Positions 11,080-20,103 of a stretch of 64,000 nt of DNA are shown here, piece by piece (positions within the stretch are counted from its first letter, which is position 1; every line of letters starts with the position of its first letter). The position numbers were made by a program, and so were the translations under genes. This DNA is from Arthrobacter sp. UKPF54-2 (GTDB lineage Bacteria; Actinomycetota; Actinomycetes; Actinomycetales; Micrococcaceae). The notes beneath the pieces are model-generated. The model made no database searches and had not been told where the DNA came from. It saw only the letters and a program-made list of their open reading frames with translations. The stretch covers positions 620,001 through 684,000 of the forward strand of contig NZ_CP040174.1 of the NCBI RefSeq assembly GCF_007858535.1, given 5' to 3'.

Positions 11080-11886
11080 GTGCGGGTTGCACTTGCTCAA
11101 ATCATCACCGGCCGGGACACGGACCGGAATCTGGACCTGGTGCGGGACTACGCCCGCCGGGCCAAGGACGGCGGCGCCGAGGTGGTGGTCTTCCCGGAGG
11201 CGACGATGCGCGCGTTCGGCAACTCGCTGCTGGACATCGCGGAACCCCTGGACGGGCCGTGGGCCTCGCGGGTCCGGGCCATGGCGGCCGAACTCGGCAT
11301 CGTGATCGTAGCCGGTATGTTTACCCCGGCGTCGGACGGGACGGGCGTCCGCAAGGTCCGCAACACCCTGCTGGCCACCGGGCCCGGCGTGGACACCAGC
11401 TACAACAAGATCCACCTCTTCGACGCCTTTGGCTTTACCGAGTCGGACACCGTAGAGGCGGGAAACCAGCCGGTCACGTTCGACGCCGGGGGCCTCACCT
11501 TCGGCCTGGCCACCTGCTACGACGTCCGGTTCCCGGACCTGTTCACCGAGAACGCTGACCGCGGCGCCCAGGTCAACATCGTGTGCGCTTCCTGGGGTGC
11601 GGGGCCGGGCAAGGTGGAGCAGTGGAAGCTGCTGTCCCGGGCCCGGGCCGTGGACGCCACGACTTTTGTCCTGGCCTGCGGCCAAGGCGATCCGGCCAGC
11701 GTTGGCCTTGAGGCCAAGGGGTCCGCCCCCACCGGTGTCGGCCACTCCGCCGTCCTCTCCCCCTTCGGCGAGGTGCTCCAGGAGCTCGACGGCGCCCCCG
11801 GCCTGCTCTTCGCCGACCTGGACCCGGCCGTCGTCGACGACGCCCGAAGCAAACTCCCGGTCCTCGCCAACCGCCACAAGTTTTAG
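11080..11886 (+). CDS. Nitrilase-superfamily carbon-nitrogen hydrolase
   Basis: A 268-residue amidohydrolase with the complete nitrilase triad: Glu in VVVFPEATM, Lys in YNKIHLFDAFGF and Cys in GLATCYDVRFPDL. The sequence type is that of deaminated-glutathione or omega-amidase enzymes, but the substrate cannot be fixed from sequence. The GTG start is supported by GGAGG 6 bases upstream. Transcribed alone, divergent from glgX across about 110 bases and convergent with rlmB. Cytoplasmic, with no signal peptide. Confidence 0.88.
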   Translation: MRVALAQIITGRDTDRNLDLVRDYARRAKDGGAEVVVFPEATMRAFGNSLLDIAEPLDGPWASRVRAMAAELGIVIVAGMFTPASDGTGVRKVRNTLLATGPGVDTSYNKIHLFDAFGFTESDTVEAGNQPVTFDAGGLTFGLATCYDVRFPDLFTENADRGAQVNIVCASWGAGPGKVEQWKLLSRARAVDATTFVLACGQGDPASVGLEAKGSAPTGVGHSAVLSPFGEVLQELDGAPGLLFADLDPAVVDDARSKLPVLANRHKF

Positions 11887-12056
11887 CCCTGGGTCTTTGT
11901 CAAAGGTGAGAGTGGCTCATCGCCGGAAAGGGAGTTTTGCAAGGAGCGCATCGCCGACCAGAGCGGAGAGAGGCCGCCCGCGGCCGAAGGAAGCGCCGGG
12001 AGGTGTCTAAGCGACGGCAAAAATCCGGTTGCGGCGGAAACCGACCACCGCGCCCT

Positions 12057-13049
12057 TTACTTGGCGGCGCGCTGGCGCGAGATCTCGTAGAGGGAGATGC
12101 CGACGGCCATCGAGGCGTTGAGCGATTCCATCGCGGAATCGATCGGGATGGAGACGATCTGGTCGCAGTTTTCGCGGACCAGGCGGCTTAGGCCCTTGCC
12201 CTCGGACCCGACGACGATGCAGACCGGTTCCGTGGCCAGGGCGAGATCGGGCAGCGAGACGTCGCCGTCTCCGTCCAGGCCCAGCACGAAGATGCCCATG
12301 TTCTTGAAGGCCTTGAGCGTGCTGTTCAGGTTGGCGGCGCGGGCCACGGGGACGCGCACGGCGGCCCCGGCGCTGGTCTTCCAGGCCGAGGCGGTGACGC
12401 CGACGGAGCGGCGTTCGGGCACAACCACGCCGTGGCCGCTGAACGCGGAGACCGACCGGATGATCGCGCCGAGGTTGCGCGGATCGGTGATGCCGTCGAG
12501 GGCGACGAAGAGCGGCGCGTTGGCAATGTGGCCCTTCTTCCAGCCCTCGATAGTCTCCTCAGCCAGTTCGTACGCGTCCTGGTACTCGTACGGCGGGATC
12601 TGCAGCACGAGGCCCTGATGGATGGCGTCGTCGGTCATCCGGTCCAGTTCGGGCTTGCCGGTCTCGAGCAGCGGGATGCCACGTTCGGCCGCGAGCTTGA
12701 GCGATTCCTTGACGCGGTCATCCATTTCGATGCGGATGGCGACGTGCAGCGCCTTGGCGGGGATGCCGGCGCGGAGGGCCTCCACCACGGAGTTGCGGCC
12801 GGTGACGACTTCCTCGGTGGCACGGCCCTTGGGGCCGGAGCGGGCGCCTGCCCCTGCGCTGCGGGCACCCGTCCCGCGCTTGGCCGCGGAGCGCTCCGCG
12901 AGCTGCTTGTTCTTGTGGGCCTTGTGGTAGGGACGGTCCTCCGCCTTGGGGGTGGGGCCCTTGCCCTCAAGGGCCTTACGGCCGTGGCCGCCGGTCCCGA
13001 CGGTGGGACCCTTCTTCATTTTGACCGAGCGGCGACCGTTATTGGCCAT
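12057..13049 (-). CDS. rlmB: 23S rRNA (guanosine-2'-O-)-methyltransferase RlmB
   Basis: SpoU/TrmH-type knotted methyltransferase that 2'-O-methylates the conserved guanosine of the 23S rRNA peptidyl-transferase region (E. coli G2251). The product is 330 residues. A basic N-terminal extension (about 1-85, many Lys/Arg) is typical of the actinobacterial form. The substrate-binding L30e-like domain begins at VVTGRNSVVEAL. The three SPOUT motifs are DPRNLGAIIRSV, VVGSEGKGLSRLV and SLNASMAVGISLYEI. ATG is preferred over a GTG three codons upstream because AAGGG precedes it at good spacing. It lies downstream of cysS on the same strand, as in M. tuberculosis, but a hairpin separates them. Confidence 0.93.
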   Translation of the reverse strand: MANNGRRSVKMKKGPTVGTGGHGRKALEGKGPTPKAEDRPYHKAHKNKQLAERSAAKRGTGARSAGAGARSGPKGRATEEVVTGRNSVVEALRAGIPAKALHVAIRIEMDDRVKESLKLAAERGIPLLETGKPELDRMTDDAIHQGLVLQIPPYEYQDAYELAEETIEGWKKGHIANAPLFVALDGITDPRNLGAIIRSVSAFSGHGVVVPERRSVGVTASAWKTSAGAAVRVPVARAANLNSTLKAFKNMGIFVLGLDGDGDVSLPDLALATEPVCIVVGSEGKGLSRLVRENCDQIVSIPIDSAMESLNASMAVGISLYEISRQRAAK

Positions 13050-13131
13050 GAGTTTCACCCTTTTAACTACGCGAATCGTTGATAAGTCTGAACTCCAGTC
13101 TACTGACTCGAGTTAAATCTTCGACCGCGGG

Positions 13132-13166
13132 GGGCGCCGCCGGCCCGCATCAGGCCGGCGGCGCCC
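13132..13166 (-). terminator. GC-rich hairpin after cysS
   Basis: A perfect 14-bp inverted repeat (GGGCGCCGCCGGCC and its complement, 7-base loop) starts 7 bases after the cysS stop. There is no T-run, so it may be a weak or Rho-assisted terminator, or an attenuating hairpin between cysS and rlmB. Confidence 0.6.
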
Positions 13167-13172
13167 AGGGGT

Positions 13173-14657
13173 TCAGCCGCGCTTCAGGCTCCAGCTGGCG
13201 CCGTCCGCGCCGTCCTCGACGACGACGCCGGCGGCCGCGAGCGTGTCCCGGATGGCGTCCGACGCCGCCCAGTCCTTACCGGCACGGGCCTTGGCGCGGG
13301 CGGCGAGCTGGGCCTCGACCAGGACGCCGAGGGCGGCGCTGGCCTGCTCGTCCACGGCCGGAGCGGCGGTGTCGTTGAGACCAAGGACACGCATCATGTC
13401 CGTGACGCCGGCCAGCGCCTGCCGGGCGCCGTCGAGGTCCCCGGCGGTGAGTGCGGTGTTGCCGGCACGGACCGTGTCGTGCAGAACGGCGAGGGCCTGG
13501 GGCACGTTGAGGTCGTCATCCATCGCGGCCGCGAAGGCGTCCGGGACGCCGCCGCGAACGACGGCGTCACCGGCGGCGGCACTGGCGGTGTCAGGACCGC
13601 CGTCGGCGTCGGCGGCCAGGGCGCGGGCGGCGCGGCTGATAAAGCCCTCGATCCGCTCCACCGCGGCCGTAGCCTCCTGCAGCGAGGTGGGCTGGTAGTC
13701 CAGGACCGAGCGGTAGTGGGCCTGGCCGAGGTAGTAGCGGACCACGCGTGGCGGGGCCAGCTCGAGCATTTCGGCCGGGCTGATGGTGTTGCCGATGGAC
13801 TTGGACATCTTCTCGCCCGCGTAGGTGACCATGCCGTTGTGCATCCAGAAGTTCGCGAAGCCGTGGCCGGCCGCCTGGGACTGGGCCATCTCGTTCTCGT
13901 GGTGCGGGAAGCGCAGGTCCAGGCCGCCGCCGTGGATGTCGAATTCGGTGCCGAGGTACTTGGTGACCATCGCGGAGCACTCCAGGTGCCAGCCCGGCCG
14001 GCCGGCGCCCCACGGCGAGGCCCAGCTCGCCGTCGTCGGTTCCCCGTCCTTGTGTCCCTTCCAGAGGGCGAAGTCGCGGGGGTCCTTTTTGCCGCGCGGG
14101 TCGGCATCCGCCGCACCCTGCATGTCATCGATGTTCTGGCGGGTGAGGGAACCGTACTTGGACCAGGAGCGCACGTCGAAGTACACGTCGCCGGAGCCGT
14201 CCAGGGCCGGGTAGGCGTGGCCCCGCTCAATCAGCTGCGCGATCAGGGCGTGCATTTCCGGGATGTGGCCGGTGGCGCGCGGCTCATACGTGGGCCGGGA
14301 GACGCCCAGGGTGTCGTAGGCCTTGAGGAACTCCTGCTCGTAGCGGTAGGCCAGGGCCCACCACTCCTCGTCCCGGACCGTCCCGGGCTCGTCGGCGAAG
14401 TCGGCGGCGAACGACTCGGCGGACTTGGCCAGGATTTTGTCGTCGATGTCCGTTACGTTGCGGACCACAGTCACCCGGTAGTCCCGGTACTGCAGCCAGC
14501 GGGTGAGCTGGTCGAAGGCGATGGCGGAGCGGATGTGCCCGACGTGCGGCATGCCCTGCACCGTGGCGCCGCAGTAGTACAGGCTCACATTTCCTGGAAC
14601 CAGGGGGACAAAGTCGCGGACTTCGGCGGAGGCGGTGTCGTAAAAGCGCAGGGTCAC
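13173..14657 (-). CDS. cysS: Cysteinyl-tRNA synthetase
   Basis: Charges tRNA-Cys; class I synthetase of 494 residues. The signatures are the zinc ligand Cys29 in YYCGATVQG, the HIGH-type motif PHVGH (37-41), VTDIDDKI, the zinc-site HLECSAM and HGGGLDL segments, and KMSKS in [12 protein letters not shown]-terminal anticodon-binding region follows. ATG start at the expected N-terminus ([16 protein letters not shown]). Position beside ispF/ispD matches the mycobacterial cysS1 context. A small lipoprotein gene is inserted upstream on the same strand. Confidence 0.95.
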   Translation of the reverse strand: MTLRFYDTASAEVRDFVPLVPGNVSLYYCGATVQGMPHVGHIRSAIAFDQLTRWLQYRDYRVTVVRNVTDIDDKILAKSAESFAADFADEPGTVRDEEWWALAYRYEQEFLKAYDTLGVSRPTYEPRATGHIPEMHALIAQLIERGHAYPALDGSGDVYFDVRSWSKYGSLTRQNIDDMQGAADADPRGKKDPRDFALWKGHKDGEPTTASWASPWGAGRPGWHLECSAMVTKYLGTEFDIHGGGLDLRFPHHENEMAQSQAAGHGFANFWMHNGMVTYAGEKMSKSIGNTISPAEMLELAPPRVVRYYLGQAHYRSVLDYQPTSLQEATAAVERIEGFISRAARALAADADGGPDTASAAAGDAVVRGGVPDAFAAAMDDDLNVPQALAVLHDTVRAGNTALTAGDLDGARQALAGVTDMMRVLGLNDTAAPAVDEQASAALGVLVEAQLAARAKARAGKDWAASDAIRDTLAAAGVVVEDGADGASWSLKRG

Positions 14658-14700
14658 CGCTCCAGATTAGCCGATGCCCTTGAGGCGCAGGCGCGGCCGG

Positions 14701-15048
14701 CTATTTGCAGTGCTGGCCGATCTTGTCCATCTGCTGCCTGAGCTGTGTCAGCTGCTCGGAGGTCTGGATCCCGGTGGGGCTGGCGGCCACCTGCTTCATG
14801 ATGTCGGCCATCTTCTGGATCGGTTCGGAAACCTCCGGCGCCACCTTGTCCGCGACTTCCTGATAGTGCTGGCCGATCTGGCCTGCCTTCTCCTTGTCGC
14901 TTCCTTTGGGCACGAAGGTATCGGTGTTGAGGAACTTGCAGCTTTCCTCAACACTCATCCGGGGCGTGGCCGACGGCGCAGCCGAGCCGGCGCACCCGGA
15001 CAGCAGCATTCCGGCAAGAAGGACGACGGCGGGCAGCAGCCTTTTCAC
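14701..15048 (-). CDS. Small lipoprotein of unknown function
   Basis: A 115-residue predicted lipoprotein. The signal peptide MKRLLPAVVLLAGML ends in lipobox LSGC, so Cys19 would be lipidated. The mature part is mostly helical and polar, with two further cysteines: one near the start of the folded region (EESCKFLN) and one near the C-terminus (IGQHCK). These could form a disulfide closing the helical bundle. I do not recognise a named family. It lies between ispF and cysS on the same strand with short gaps, so co-transcription is likely, but nothing links it to isoprenoid or tRNA metabolism. Confidence 0.75.
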   Translation of the reverse strand: MKRLLPAVVLLAGMLLSGCAGSAAPSATPRMSVEESCKFLNTDTFVPKGSDKEKAGQIGQHYQEVADKVAPEVSEPIQKMADIMKQVAASPTGIQTSEQLTQLRQQMDKIGQHCK

Positions 15049-15114
15049 GGGAGGTTTCCTGACGTTTCCGGCGGGGGGTGTCCCTTAAGCGTAGGCCAGT
15101 TCGCCCGGTTCGGC

Positions 15115-15624
15115 TCAGTCGACCGGATACACCAAGGCGGTGGCCGTGGCCGCGATGCCTTCGCCGCGGCCGGTGAACCCGAGGCCGTCGCTGGTGGTGG
15201 CCGAGACACTCACGGGCGCGCCCGCGGCCTCGCTGAGGACCCGCTGGGATTCCTCCCGGCGCGGACCGAACTTCGGCCGGTTCGCGACGAACTGCACGGC
15301 AATGTTGCCGATCTCGAAGCCCGCGGCGCGGACGATCCGGGCCGCTTCGGCCAGCAATGTCACGCCCGAGGCGCCGGCGTATTCGGGCCGGTCGGTGCCG
15401 AAGTGCGTCCCCAGGTCCCCCAGCCCGCTCGCGGAGAAGAGCGCGTCGGCGGCGGCGTGGGCCACCGGGTCGCCGTCGGAGTGCCCGGCGAGGCCCCGCT
15501 CACCGTCCCAGTGCAGGCCGCCGAGCCAGAGCGGCTGGGGTGCGTCCTCGGGGGCGTAGGCGTGGACGTCGATGCCGATCCCGGTCCGCGGGATCGGCAT
15601 CCGGCGCTGGAAGTTCCCGTCCAC
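15115..15624 (-). CDS. ispF: 2-C-methyl-D-erythritol 2,4-cyclodiphosphate synthase
   Basis: Fifth step of the non-mevalonate isoprenoid pathway, acting two steps after IspD. A 169-residue protein with the metal ligands Asp19, His21 (GIDVHAY) and His48 (LAGHSDGD), followed by [14 protein letters not shown] and the cytidine-binding C-terminus ([14 protein letters not shown]). The GTG start is directly adjacent to the ispD stop, and GGAGGG at the end of ispD supplies the ribosome site, which favours it over an ATG eight codons later. It forms an ispD-ispF operon. Confidence 0.93.
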   Translation of the reverse strand: MDGNFQRRMPIPRTGIGIDVHAYAPEDAPQPLWLGGLHWDGERGLAGHSDGDPVAHAAADALFSASGLGDLGTHFGTDRPEYAGASGVTLLAEAARIVRAAGFEIGNIAVQFVANRPKFGPRREESQRVLSEAAGAPVSVSATTSDGLGFTGRGEGIAATATALVYPVD

Positions 15625-16443
15625 TTAGCCCTCCACCCAGCGCGCGCCGAGCGGGCCCTCGAGGAGCCCCTCCGCGAGGATGAGGTCCAGCGGCGTGGTG
15701 ATCTTCAGCGACTGGCTGGCGCCGCGCACCGCGTACACCGGGACGCCGAGCTGCTCCACCAGCATGGCGTCGTCGGTGACGGCGGCCTCCCGGGCGTTGT
15801 CGAACTCAGCCGTGGCCTCGTGGGCCCGGCGCAGGGTGGCAAGGTCGAAGCCCTGCGGGGTCTGGACGGCGCGCAGCATTTCCCGGGGCGCGGTGCCGGT
15901 GACGAGCTCGGGGGCGATGTCGGCGTCGACGCCGAAGGTGGGATCCACTGTCTTGATGGTGTCCACAACGGGCACCACGGGGATCACCGCCACCGCGCCG
16001 GCGGCCAGGGCTTCGGCCACCCGGTGGAAGACTGCTTCGGGCGTGAGCGCCCGGGCGGCGTCGTGGACGAGGACGGACTGCGTCCCCGGTGCGAGGGCGG
16101 CGAGCGCGGCCCGCACGGACTCGGCGCGGCTGGATCCGCCGTCGACGACGGTGACGGCCGGCAGCTGCACACCGTCCCCCGAAACGGCGGTGCGGCGGTG
16201 CTCGGCGTGCAGTTCGGCCTCGAACGCCCCGCACTGGGCCCGGAGTTCCTGGTCCCCCGGGGGGATGGCCACGCAGATCTGGTCGGCGATGCCCGCCGCG
16301 GCCACACCGCGCAGGGCGTGGGTGAGGATGCTGTCGCCGCCGAGGGGCACCTTGGCTTTGGGCATGCCGTAGCCCAGACGCTGGCCGGATCCCGCGGCGA
16401 CGACTATGACCGCGGTGACGTCGGCGCTCGATGCAGTGTTCAT
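15625..16443 (-). CDS. ispD: 2-C-methyl-D-erythritol 4-phosphate cytidylyltransferase
   Basis: Transfers CMP from CTP to MEP in the non-mevalonate isoprenoid pathway. A 272-residue nucleotidyltransferase with the N-terminal CTP loop VVAAGSGQRLGYGMPKA and the family signature VLVHDAARALTP. The C-terminus has ITTPLDLILAE. ATG start. It lies downstream of carD on the same strand, but a strong terminator after carD suggests its own promoter in the roughly 115-base gap. No fusion to IspF as seen in some proteobacteria; the two are separate adjacent genes. Confidence 0.93.
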   Translation of the reverse strand: MNTASSADVTAVIVVAAGSGQRLGYGMPKAKVPLGGDSILTHALRGVAAAGIADQICVAIPPGDQELRAQCGAFEAELHAEHRRTAVSGDGVQLPAVTVVDGGSSRAESVRAALAALAPGTQSVLVHDAARALTPEAVFHRVAEALAAGAVAVIPVVPVVDTIKTVDPTFGVDADIAPELVTGTAPREMLRAVQTPQGFDLATLRRAHEATAEFDNAREAAVTDDAMLVEQLGVPVYAVRGASQSLKITTPLDLILAEGLLEGPLGARWVEG

Positions 16444-16511
16444 GCGGACAAGACTACGTCCCGACGCCGCGCACGGGCCCGGGCAGCTCGGAGTTGGGCC
16501 TGATTTTGGGC

Positions 16512-16546
16512 AAAAAGAAGCCCCGGCGGCTGTGACGCCACCGGGG
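16512..16546 (-). terminator. Intrinsic terminator of carD
   Basis: On the minus strand a 10-bp G/C stem (CCCCGGTGGC with one mismatch, 6-base loop, 16521-16546) is followed by CTTCTTTTT. Classic Rho-independent geometry, 13 bases after the carD stop. Confidence 0.9.
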
Positions 16547-16558
16547 TTCGATTCTTAG

Positions 16559-17041
16559 TTAGGAAGCCAGGACTTCGTCGAGAACGCTTGCGGCCTTCTC
16601 TTCATCAGTCTTCTCAGCCAGTGCCAGTTCTGAGATCAGAATCTGGCGGGCCTTGGCCAGCATGCGCTTCTCCCCTGCGGAGAGACCCCGGTCGTGGTCC
16701 CGGCGCCACAGGTCGCGAACGACCTCTGCCACCTTGATGACGTCACCGGAAGCAAGCTTCTCCAGGTTTGCCTTGTAACGACGCGACCAGTTGGTGGGCT
16801 CTTCAGTGAACTCGGCCCGCAGCACGTCGAATACGTGCTCCAGACCTTCCTTGCCCACTACGTCCCTGACCCCAACAAGGTCAACGTTTTCTGCTGGAAC
16901 TTCAATGGTCAGATCACCCTGAGCCACCTTGAGCTTGAGATACATCTTCTCTTCGCCCTTGACAGTGCGCATCTTGATTTCTTCAATTTTGGCTGCACCG
17001 TGGTGAGGGTAAACTACTGTCTCGCCGACCTCAAAAACCAT
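16559..17041 (-). CDS. carD: CarD-family transcriptional regulator
   Basis: RNA-polymerase-binding global regulator that stabilises the open promoter complex, mainly at rRNA and other sigma-A promoters. A 160-residue protein, like mycobacterial CarD. The N-terminal RNAP-interaction domain starts [17 protein letters not shown]. The C-terminal helical DNA-binding domain contains [18 protein letters not shown], including the Trp that wedges at the minor groove of the -10 edge. ATG start: the reading frame is open far upstream but only this point fits the family. Its own promoter has near-consensus elements. The divergent lipoprotein and downstream ispD/ispF match the M. tuberculosis order. Confidence 0.95.
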   Translation of the reverse strand: MVFEVGETVVYPHHGAAKIEEIKMRTVKGEEKMYLKLKVAQGDLTIEVPAENVDLVGVRDVVGKEGLEHVFDVLRAEFTEEPTNWSRRYKANLEKLASGDVIKVAEVVRDLWRRDHDRGLSAGEKRMLAKARQILISELALAEKTDEEKAASVLDEVLAS

Positions 17042-17174
17042 GTGGACATTCCCCTTTCCCGCAGACCAGTTTATCACGATTAAGGCATACAACTGCCATG
17101 GATCGTGCTCGGAAACCGCATGAATCCGCGGAAAACGGCCCGAATCGGCCCTTAAAACCCCTTGACGAACGCGG

Positions 17175-17203
17175 ATAATAGTGCATTGGGCACCCTCTGC
17201 CAA
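17175..17203 (-). promoter_or_regulatory. carD promoter (-35 TTGGCA, -10 TATTAT)
   Basis: Read on the minus strand, TTGGCA and TATTAT are separated by exactly 17 bases. The predicted start is near 17168, giving a leader of about 127 bases before the carD ATG. This is one of the best sigma-70-type promoter matches seen in the window. Confidence 0.7.
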
Positions 17204-17308
17204 GGGCCGCCGGGTACGACGGCGGACGGTCACCGAATCCGCGTTTGAGCGCCATTGCGGATAGGCTATGCCTGAATAATGTTTCAAGACTCTCAAGGAG
17301 TACGTGAC

Positions 17309-17905
17309 GTGCGTTTCACTGCGATGACCCGGTCCCGGCGCGGCAAGCTGGCGATGGCCACGGCTGCCTTTGGCATTGGCCTGCTGTCCCTGACCGGCTG
17401 TGGCTACATCAACGCCCAGCAGACCACGGAGCAGTACTCTGCGTCGGACGGGACCCGGACCGACCTGGGCCCGCTGCAGCTCCGCAACATGATGATCATC
17501 TCCGACGGGGAGTCCAAGCCCGGCCGCGTGATCGGTGCCGTGTACAACACCTCGTCCAACGATGTGAAGCTGACCATCAACGGCGCCAGCGGATCCCAGA
17601 CTGAGGTGCCGGTCAAGAAGAACTCTTACGTCCTGCTCAACGACAGCACCGACGCCGCAATCCTCAGCACCTCCGGCGGCAAGCCCGGTTCCCTGGTGGA
17701 GGTGACCATCCGAGAGGACGGCACCAACTCGGACGCCAAGTTCAAGATGCCGGTCCTGGACGCCGCGATCTCCGATTACAAGAAGTACCTGCCGACCGCC
17801 GAGCCCACCAACTCCAGCACGGCCTCCGGAACCGCCACGCCGACGCCGTCGGCCACGACGTCGGCTCCGGCAACGGCGACGCCGTCGCCGACCAGCAGCC
17901 GCTAA
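17309..17905 (+). CDS. LpqE-like lipoprotein
   Basis: A 198-residue lipoprotein. After the signal segment ([16 protein letters not shown]) comes lipobox LTGC. The mature domain is beta-rich ([30 protein letters not shown]), resembling the LpqE / copper-chaperone-like fold. It ends in a Thr/Ser/Pro/Ala-rich tail of about 35 residues, probably a cell-wall spacer or glycosylation region. GTG is chosen as start because AAGGAG lies 9 bases upstream; an ATG ten codons earlier has no such site. M. tuberculosis lpqE is likewise divergent from carD, which supports orthology. Function unknown. Confidence 0.82.
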   Translation: MRFTAMTRSRRGKLAMATAAFGIGLLSLTGCGYINAQQTTEQYSASDGTRTDLGPLQLRNMMIISDGESKPGRVIGAVYNTSSNDVKLTINGASGSQTEVPVKKNSYVLLNDSTDAAILSTSGGKPGSLVEVTIREDGTNSDAKFKMPVLDAAISDYKKYLPTAEPTNSSTASGTATPTPSATTSAPATATPSPTSSR

Positions 17906-17933
17906 CCCGCCGCGCCGCACTCGGCGCGGCGGC

Positions 17934-17980
17934 ACGCACAAAGGAGGGGCACCCACACCGGGTGCCCCTCCTTTGTGCGT
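17934..17980. terminator. Bidirectional terminator between lpqE-like gene and regX3
   Basis: A perfect 21-bp inverted repeat with a 5-base loop (17934-17954 with 17960-17980), whose arms contain AAAGG/CCTTT so that either strand gives a hairpin. It serves the plus-strand lipoprotein gene and the minus-strand regX3. A second G/C hairpin (arms CCGCCGCGCC/GGCGCGGCGG, about 17907-17933) lies just before it. Confidence 0.9.
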
Positions 17981-18005
17981 TGAGCGCCCGGCCGGCGCCG
18001 GGAGT

Positions 18006-18686
18006 TTAGGGTTCGAACTTGTAGCCCAGCCCGCGGACCGTGATCAGGTAACGCGGCGCGGAGGGGTCCGGCTCGATCTTGCTGCGCAGCCGCTTGACGT
18101 GCACATCCAGGGTCTTGGTGTCGCCCACGTAATCGGAGCCCCAGACCCGGTCGATCAGCTGGCCCCGGGTCAGCACCCGGCCGGAGTTGCGCAGCAGCAT
18201 CTCGAGCAGCTCGAACTCCTTCAGCGGCAGCGACACCTGGTCGCCTTGGACGCTGACCACGTGCCGCTCGATGTCCATCCGGACCGGGCCGGCCTGGACG
18301 GTGCTGGAGACCAGCTCCTCGGGCTCGCCGTGGCGGCGCAGCACGGCCCGGACCCTGGCCACGAGTTCGCGCGAGGAATAGGGCTTGGTGACGTAGTCGT
18401 CGGCGCCGAGCTCCAGCCCCACCACCTTGTCGATTTCGGCGTCCTTGGCGGTCAGCATGATCACCGGGACGGAGGAGCGCTGACGCAGCTGGCGGCACAC
18501 TTCGGTCCCGGACTGCCCGGGCAGCTGCAGGTCCAGGAGGACCAGGTCGGCGCCGTTGCGGTCGAATTCGGTGATAGCGTCGAGGCCGTTGTCGACGACC
18601 TCCACCTCGAATCCCTCCTTACCCAGCAGGTAGGACAGGGGGTCACTGAACGATTCCTCGTCCTCGACAATAAGAATCCGGCTCAA
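18006..18686 (-). CDS. regX3: Phosphate-responsive response regulator RegX3
   Basis: OmpR/PhoB-family regulator of 226 residues. The receiver domain has acidic pocket EDE near 8-10, phospho-acceptor Asp52 (LLDLQLPG), Thr in MLTAKD and Lys in VTKPYSS. The winged-helix DNA-binding domain (about 130-226) ends in [15 protein letters not shown]. It overlaps the senX3 stop by 4 bases (ATGA), a standard kinase-regulator coupling. Position beside senX3, phoU and phosphoglycerate mutase matches M. tuberculosis regX3, which controls the phosphate-starvation response. Direct repeats fitting its target type lie in the senX3-phoU gap. Confidence 0.93.
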   Translation of the reverse strand: MSRILIVEDEESFSDPLSYLLGKEGFEVEVVDNGLDAITEFDRNGADLVLLDLQLPGQSGTEVCRQLRQRSSVPVIMLTAKDAEIDKVVGLELGADDYVTKPYSSRELVARVRAVLRRHGEPEELVSSTVQAGPVRMDIERHVVSVQGDQVSLPLKEFELLEMLLRNSGRVLTRGQLIDRVWGSDYVGDTKTLDVHVKRLRSKIEPDPSAPRYLITVRGLGYKFEP

Positions 18687-19906
18687 GCGCTAGCTCCTTG
18701 TTCATGGACGCCGGGGGCGTCGCGTCGTTCGGGTCGTGCGGTGTGCGGGGCCCGGCGGGGATCCGCGGCGGGCTGGTCCTGGCCTTCCATCTCGGGAAGG
18801 CGGATGGTGAAGGTGGAGCCCTGGCCGGGCTGGGACCACAGCGTCACCTCGCCGCCGTGGTTGGCCATCACGTGCTTGACGATGCTCAGGCCGAGTCCGG
18901 TGCCGCCGGTGTGGCGGGAGCGGGCGGAGTCCACGCGGTAGAAGCGTTCAAAGACGCGTTCCTGGTCCTCCGGGCTGAGGCCCTCGCCCTGGTCCGTCAC
19001 GGAGACCGCCACCAGGCCGTCCCGGGCGCGCACGCCCACTCCGACCCGGGTGTTCTCCGGTGAGTACCGGATGGCGTTGTCGATCAGGTTCCGCAGCGCC
19101 GTCACGAGCAGGTCCTGGTCGCCGTAGACCATCGCGTTGGTCCGGCCGCCCACCACAATCTCGATGTTCTTGCTCTCGGCGGGGAGCTGGGACCGGTCCA
19201 CGGCCTCGGCCACCACGGTGTTGATGTCCACCGGGTGCGCCTGCTGGGCCACGTTGGCGCCCTGCAACCGGGAGAGTTCGATGATGTCCTGCACGAGGGC
19301 GGCCAGCCGGGTGGATTCCTTGTGCATACGTTTGGCGAACCGGCGGACGGCCTCCTCGTCGTCGGGCGAGGCTTCCAGTGCCTCGGCCAGCAGTGAGATG
19401 GCGCCCACGGGGGTCTTCAGCTCGTGCGAGACATTCGCCACGAAGTCGTTGCGGATCTCCTCGGTGCGGGTGATCTCGGTGCGGTCGTCCGCGAGCAGCA
19501 GGATATATTCCTCGCCGAGCATGGCAGCCCGGACCTGCACCACTATGGTTCCCTGGCCGAGCGGGCCGCGCGGCAGTTCGAGCTGCTTCTCCAGGATCAC
19601 GCCGTCGCGCCGGACCTTCGCGGTCATCTCCAGCAGCTGCTGGTGCACCACGGTGTGCCCCCGCACCAGGCCGTAGGCATAGGCGGCGGGACTGGCGCGC
19701 ACCACGCCGTCGATCGCGTCCACCACCACGAACGCCCGGCCGACGACGGCGAGCACCTCCGCGGCGCCGTCGGGCAGGGACGGGTCGCCGGTCTCCACGT
19801 CGCTGATTTTGCGCTGCTGCTCACTGACCCGGAAGGCGAGCACGCCGAAGATGCCGAGCGACAGGCCGATCAGGCCCGCGATCACACCGATGAGCATTGG
19901 ATCCAC
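18683..19906 (-). CDS. senX3: Sensor histidine kinase SenX3
   Basis: Membrane histidine kinase partner of RegX3, 407 residues. There is a single N-terminal membrane segment (about 4-25), then a PAS-like region (about 45-140). The dimerisation/phospho-acceptor motif NVSHELKTPVGAI has His161. The ATPase domain has N box LRNLIDNAIRYSP, G1 VTDQGEGL and G2 GTGLGLSIVKHV. A GTG start is annotated; an ATG three codons later (19897) has a better-spaced GGAG and may be the true start. In actinobacteria SenX3 senses phosphate status through PhoU and the Pst transporter, and phoU is divergent next door. Confidence 0.92.
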   Translation of the reverse strand: MDPMLIGVIAGLIGLSLGIFGVLAFRVSEQQRKISDVETGDPSLPDGAAEVLAVVGRAFVVVDAIDGVVRASPAAYAYGLVRGHTVVHQQLLEMTAKVRRDGVILEKQLELPRGPLGQGTIVVQVRAAMLGEEYILLLADDRTEITRTEEIRNDFVANVSHELKTPVGAISLLAEALEASPDDEEAVRRFAKRMHKESTRLAALVQDIIELSRLQGANVAQQAHPVDINTVVAEAVDRSQLPAESKNIEIVVGGRTNAMVYGDQDLLVTALRNLIDNAIRYSPENTRVGVGVRARDGLVAVSVTDQGEGLSPEDQERVFERFYRVDSARSRHTGGTGLGLSIVKHVMANHGGEVTLWSQPGQGSTFTIRLPEMEGQDQPAADPRRAPHTARPERRDAPGVHEQGASA

Positions 19907-19966
19907 GGCTCCAGCTTATGCGCTGCGCCCCGCCGGAAATCGAAAACTTGTGCGATCGGGGCGCTG

Positions 19967-20006
19967 GTTCAGCTAACGTTCACCTATTGAGGCGTAACAG
20001 TTCACC
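19967..20006 (+). promoter_or_regulatory. PHO-box-like 11-bp direct repeats (RegX3/PhoP type)
   Basis: GTTC occurs at 19967, 19978 and 20000, in exact 11-base phase. The units are GTTCAGCTAAC, GTTCACCTATT, a degenerate unit, and GTTCACC. This matches the actinobacterial PHO-box layout of 11-base direct-repeat units beginning GTTCA. It lies between divergent senX3 and phoU, about 100 bases before phoU. Binding by RegX3 is inferred. Confidence 0.72.
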
Positions 20007-20103
20007 GGAGAGTGGAAGGGTGGCAGGTTGAACGCCGCTACGGTGAAACGAAACGGGCCGGCCACAGCGTGCCCGGCGACGTTTCCGAGGAAAGGACGCA
20101 CCC

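Noticed and set aside
11905..12009. Possible 34-residue basic peptide (MRVAHRRKGSF start) between the nitrilase gene and rlmB.
   Set aside because: Composition is simply Arg/Pro-rich GC sequence, with no ribosome site and no recognisable family.
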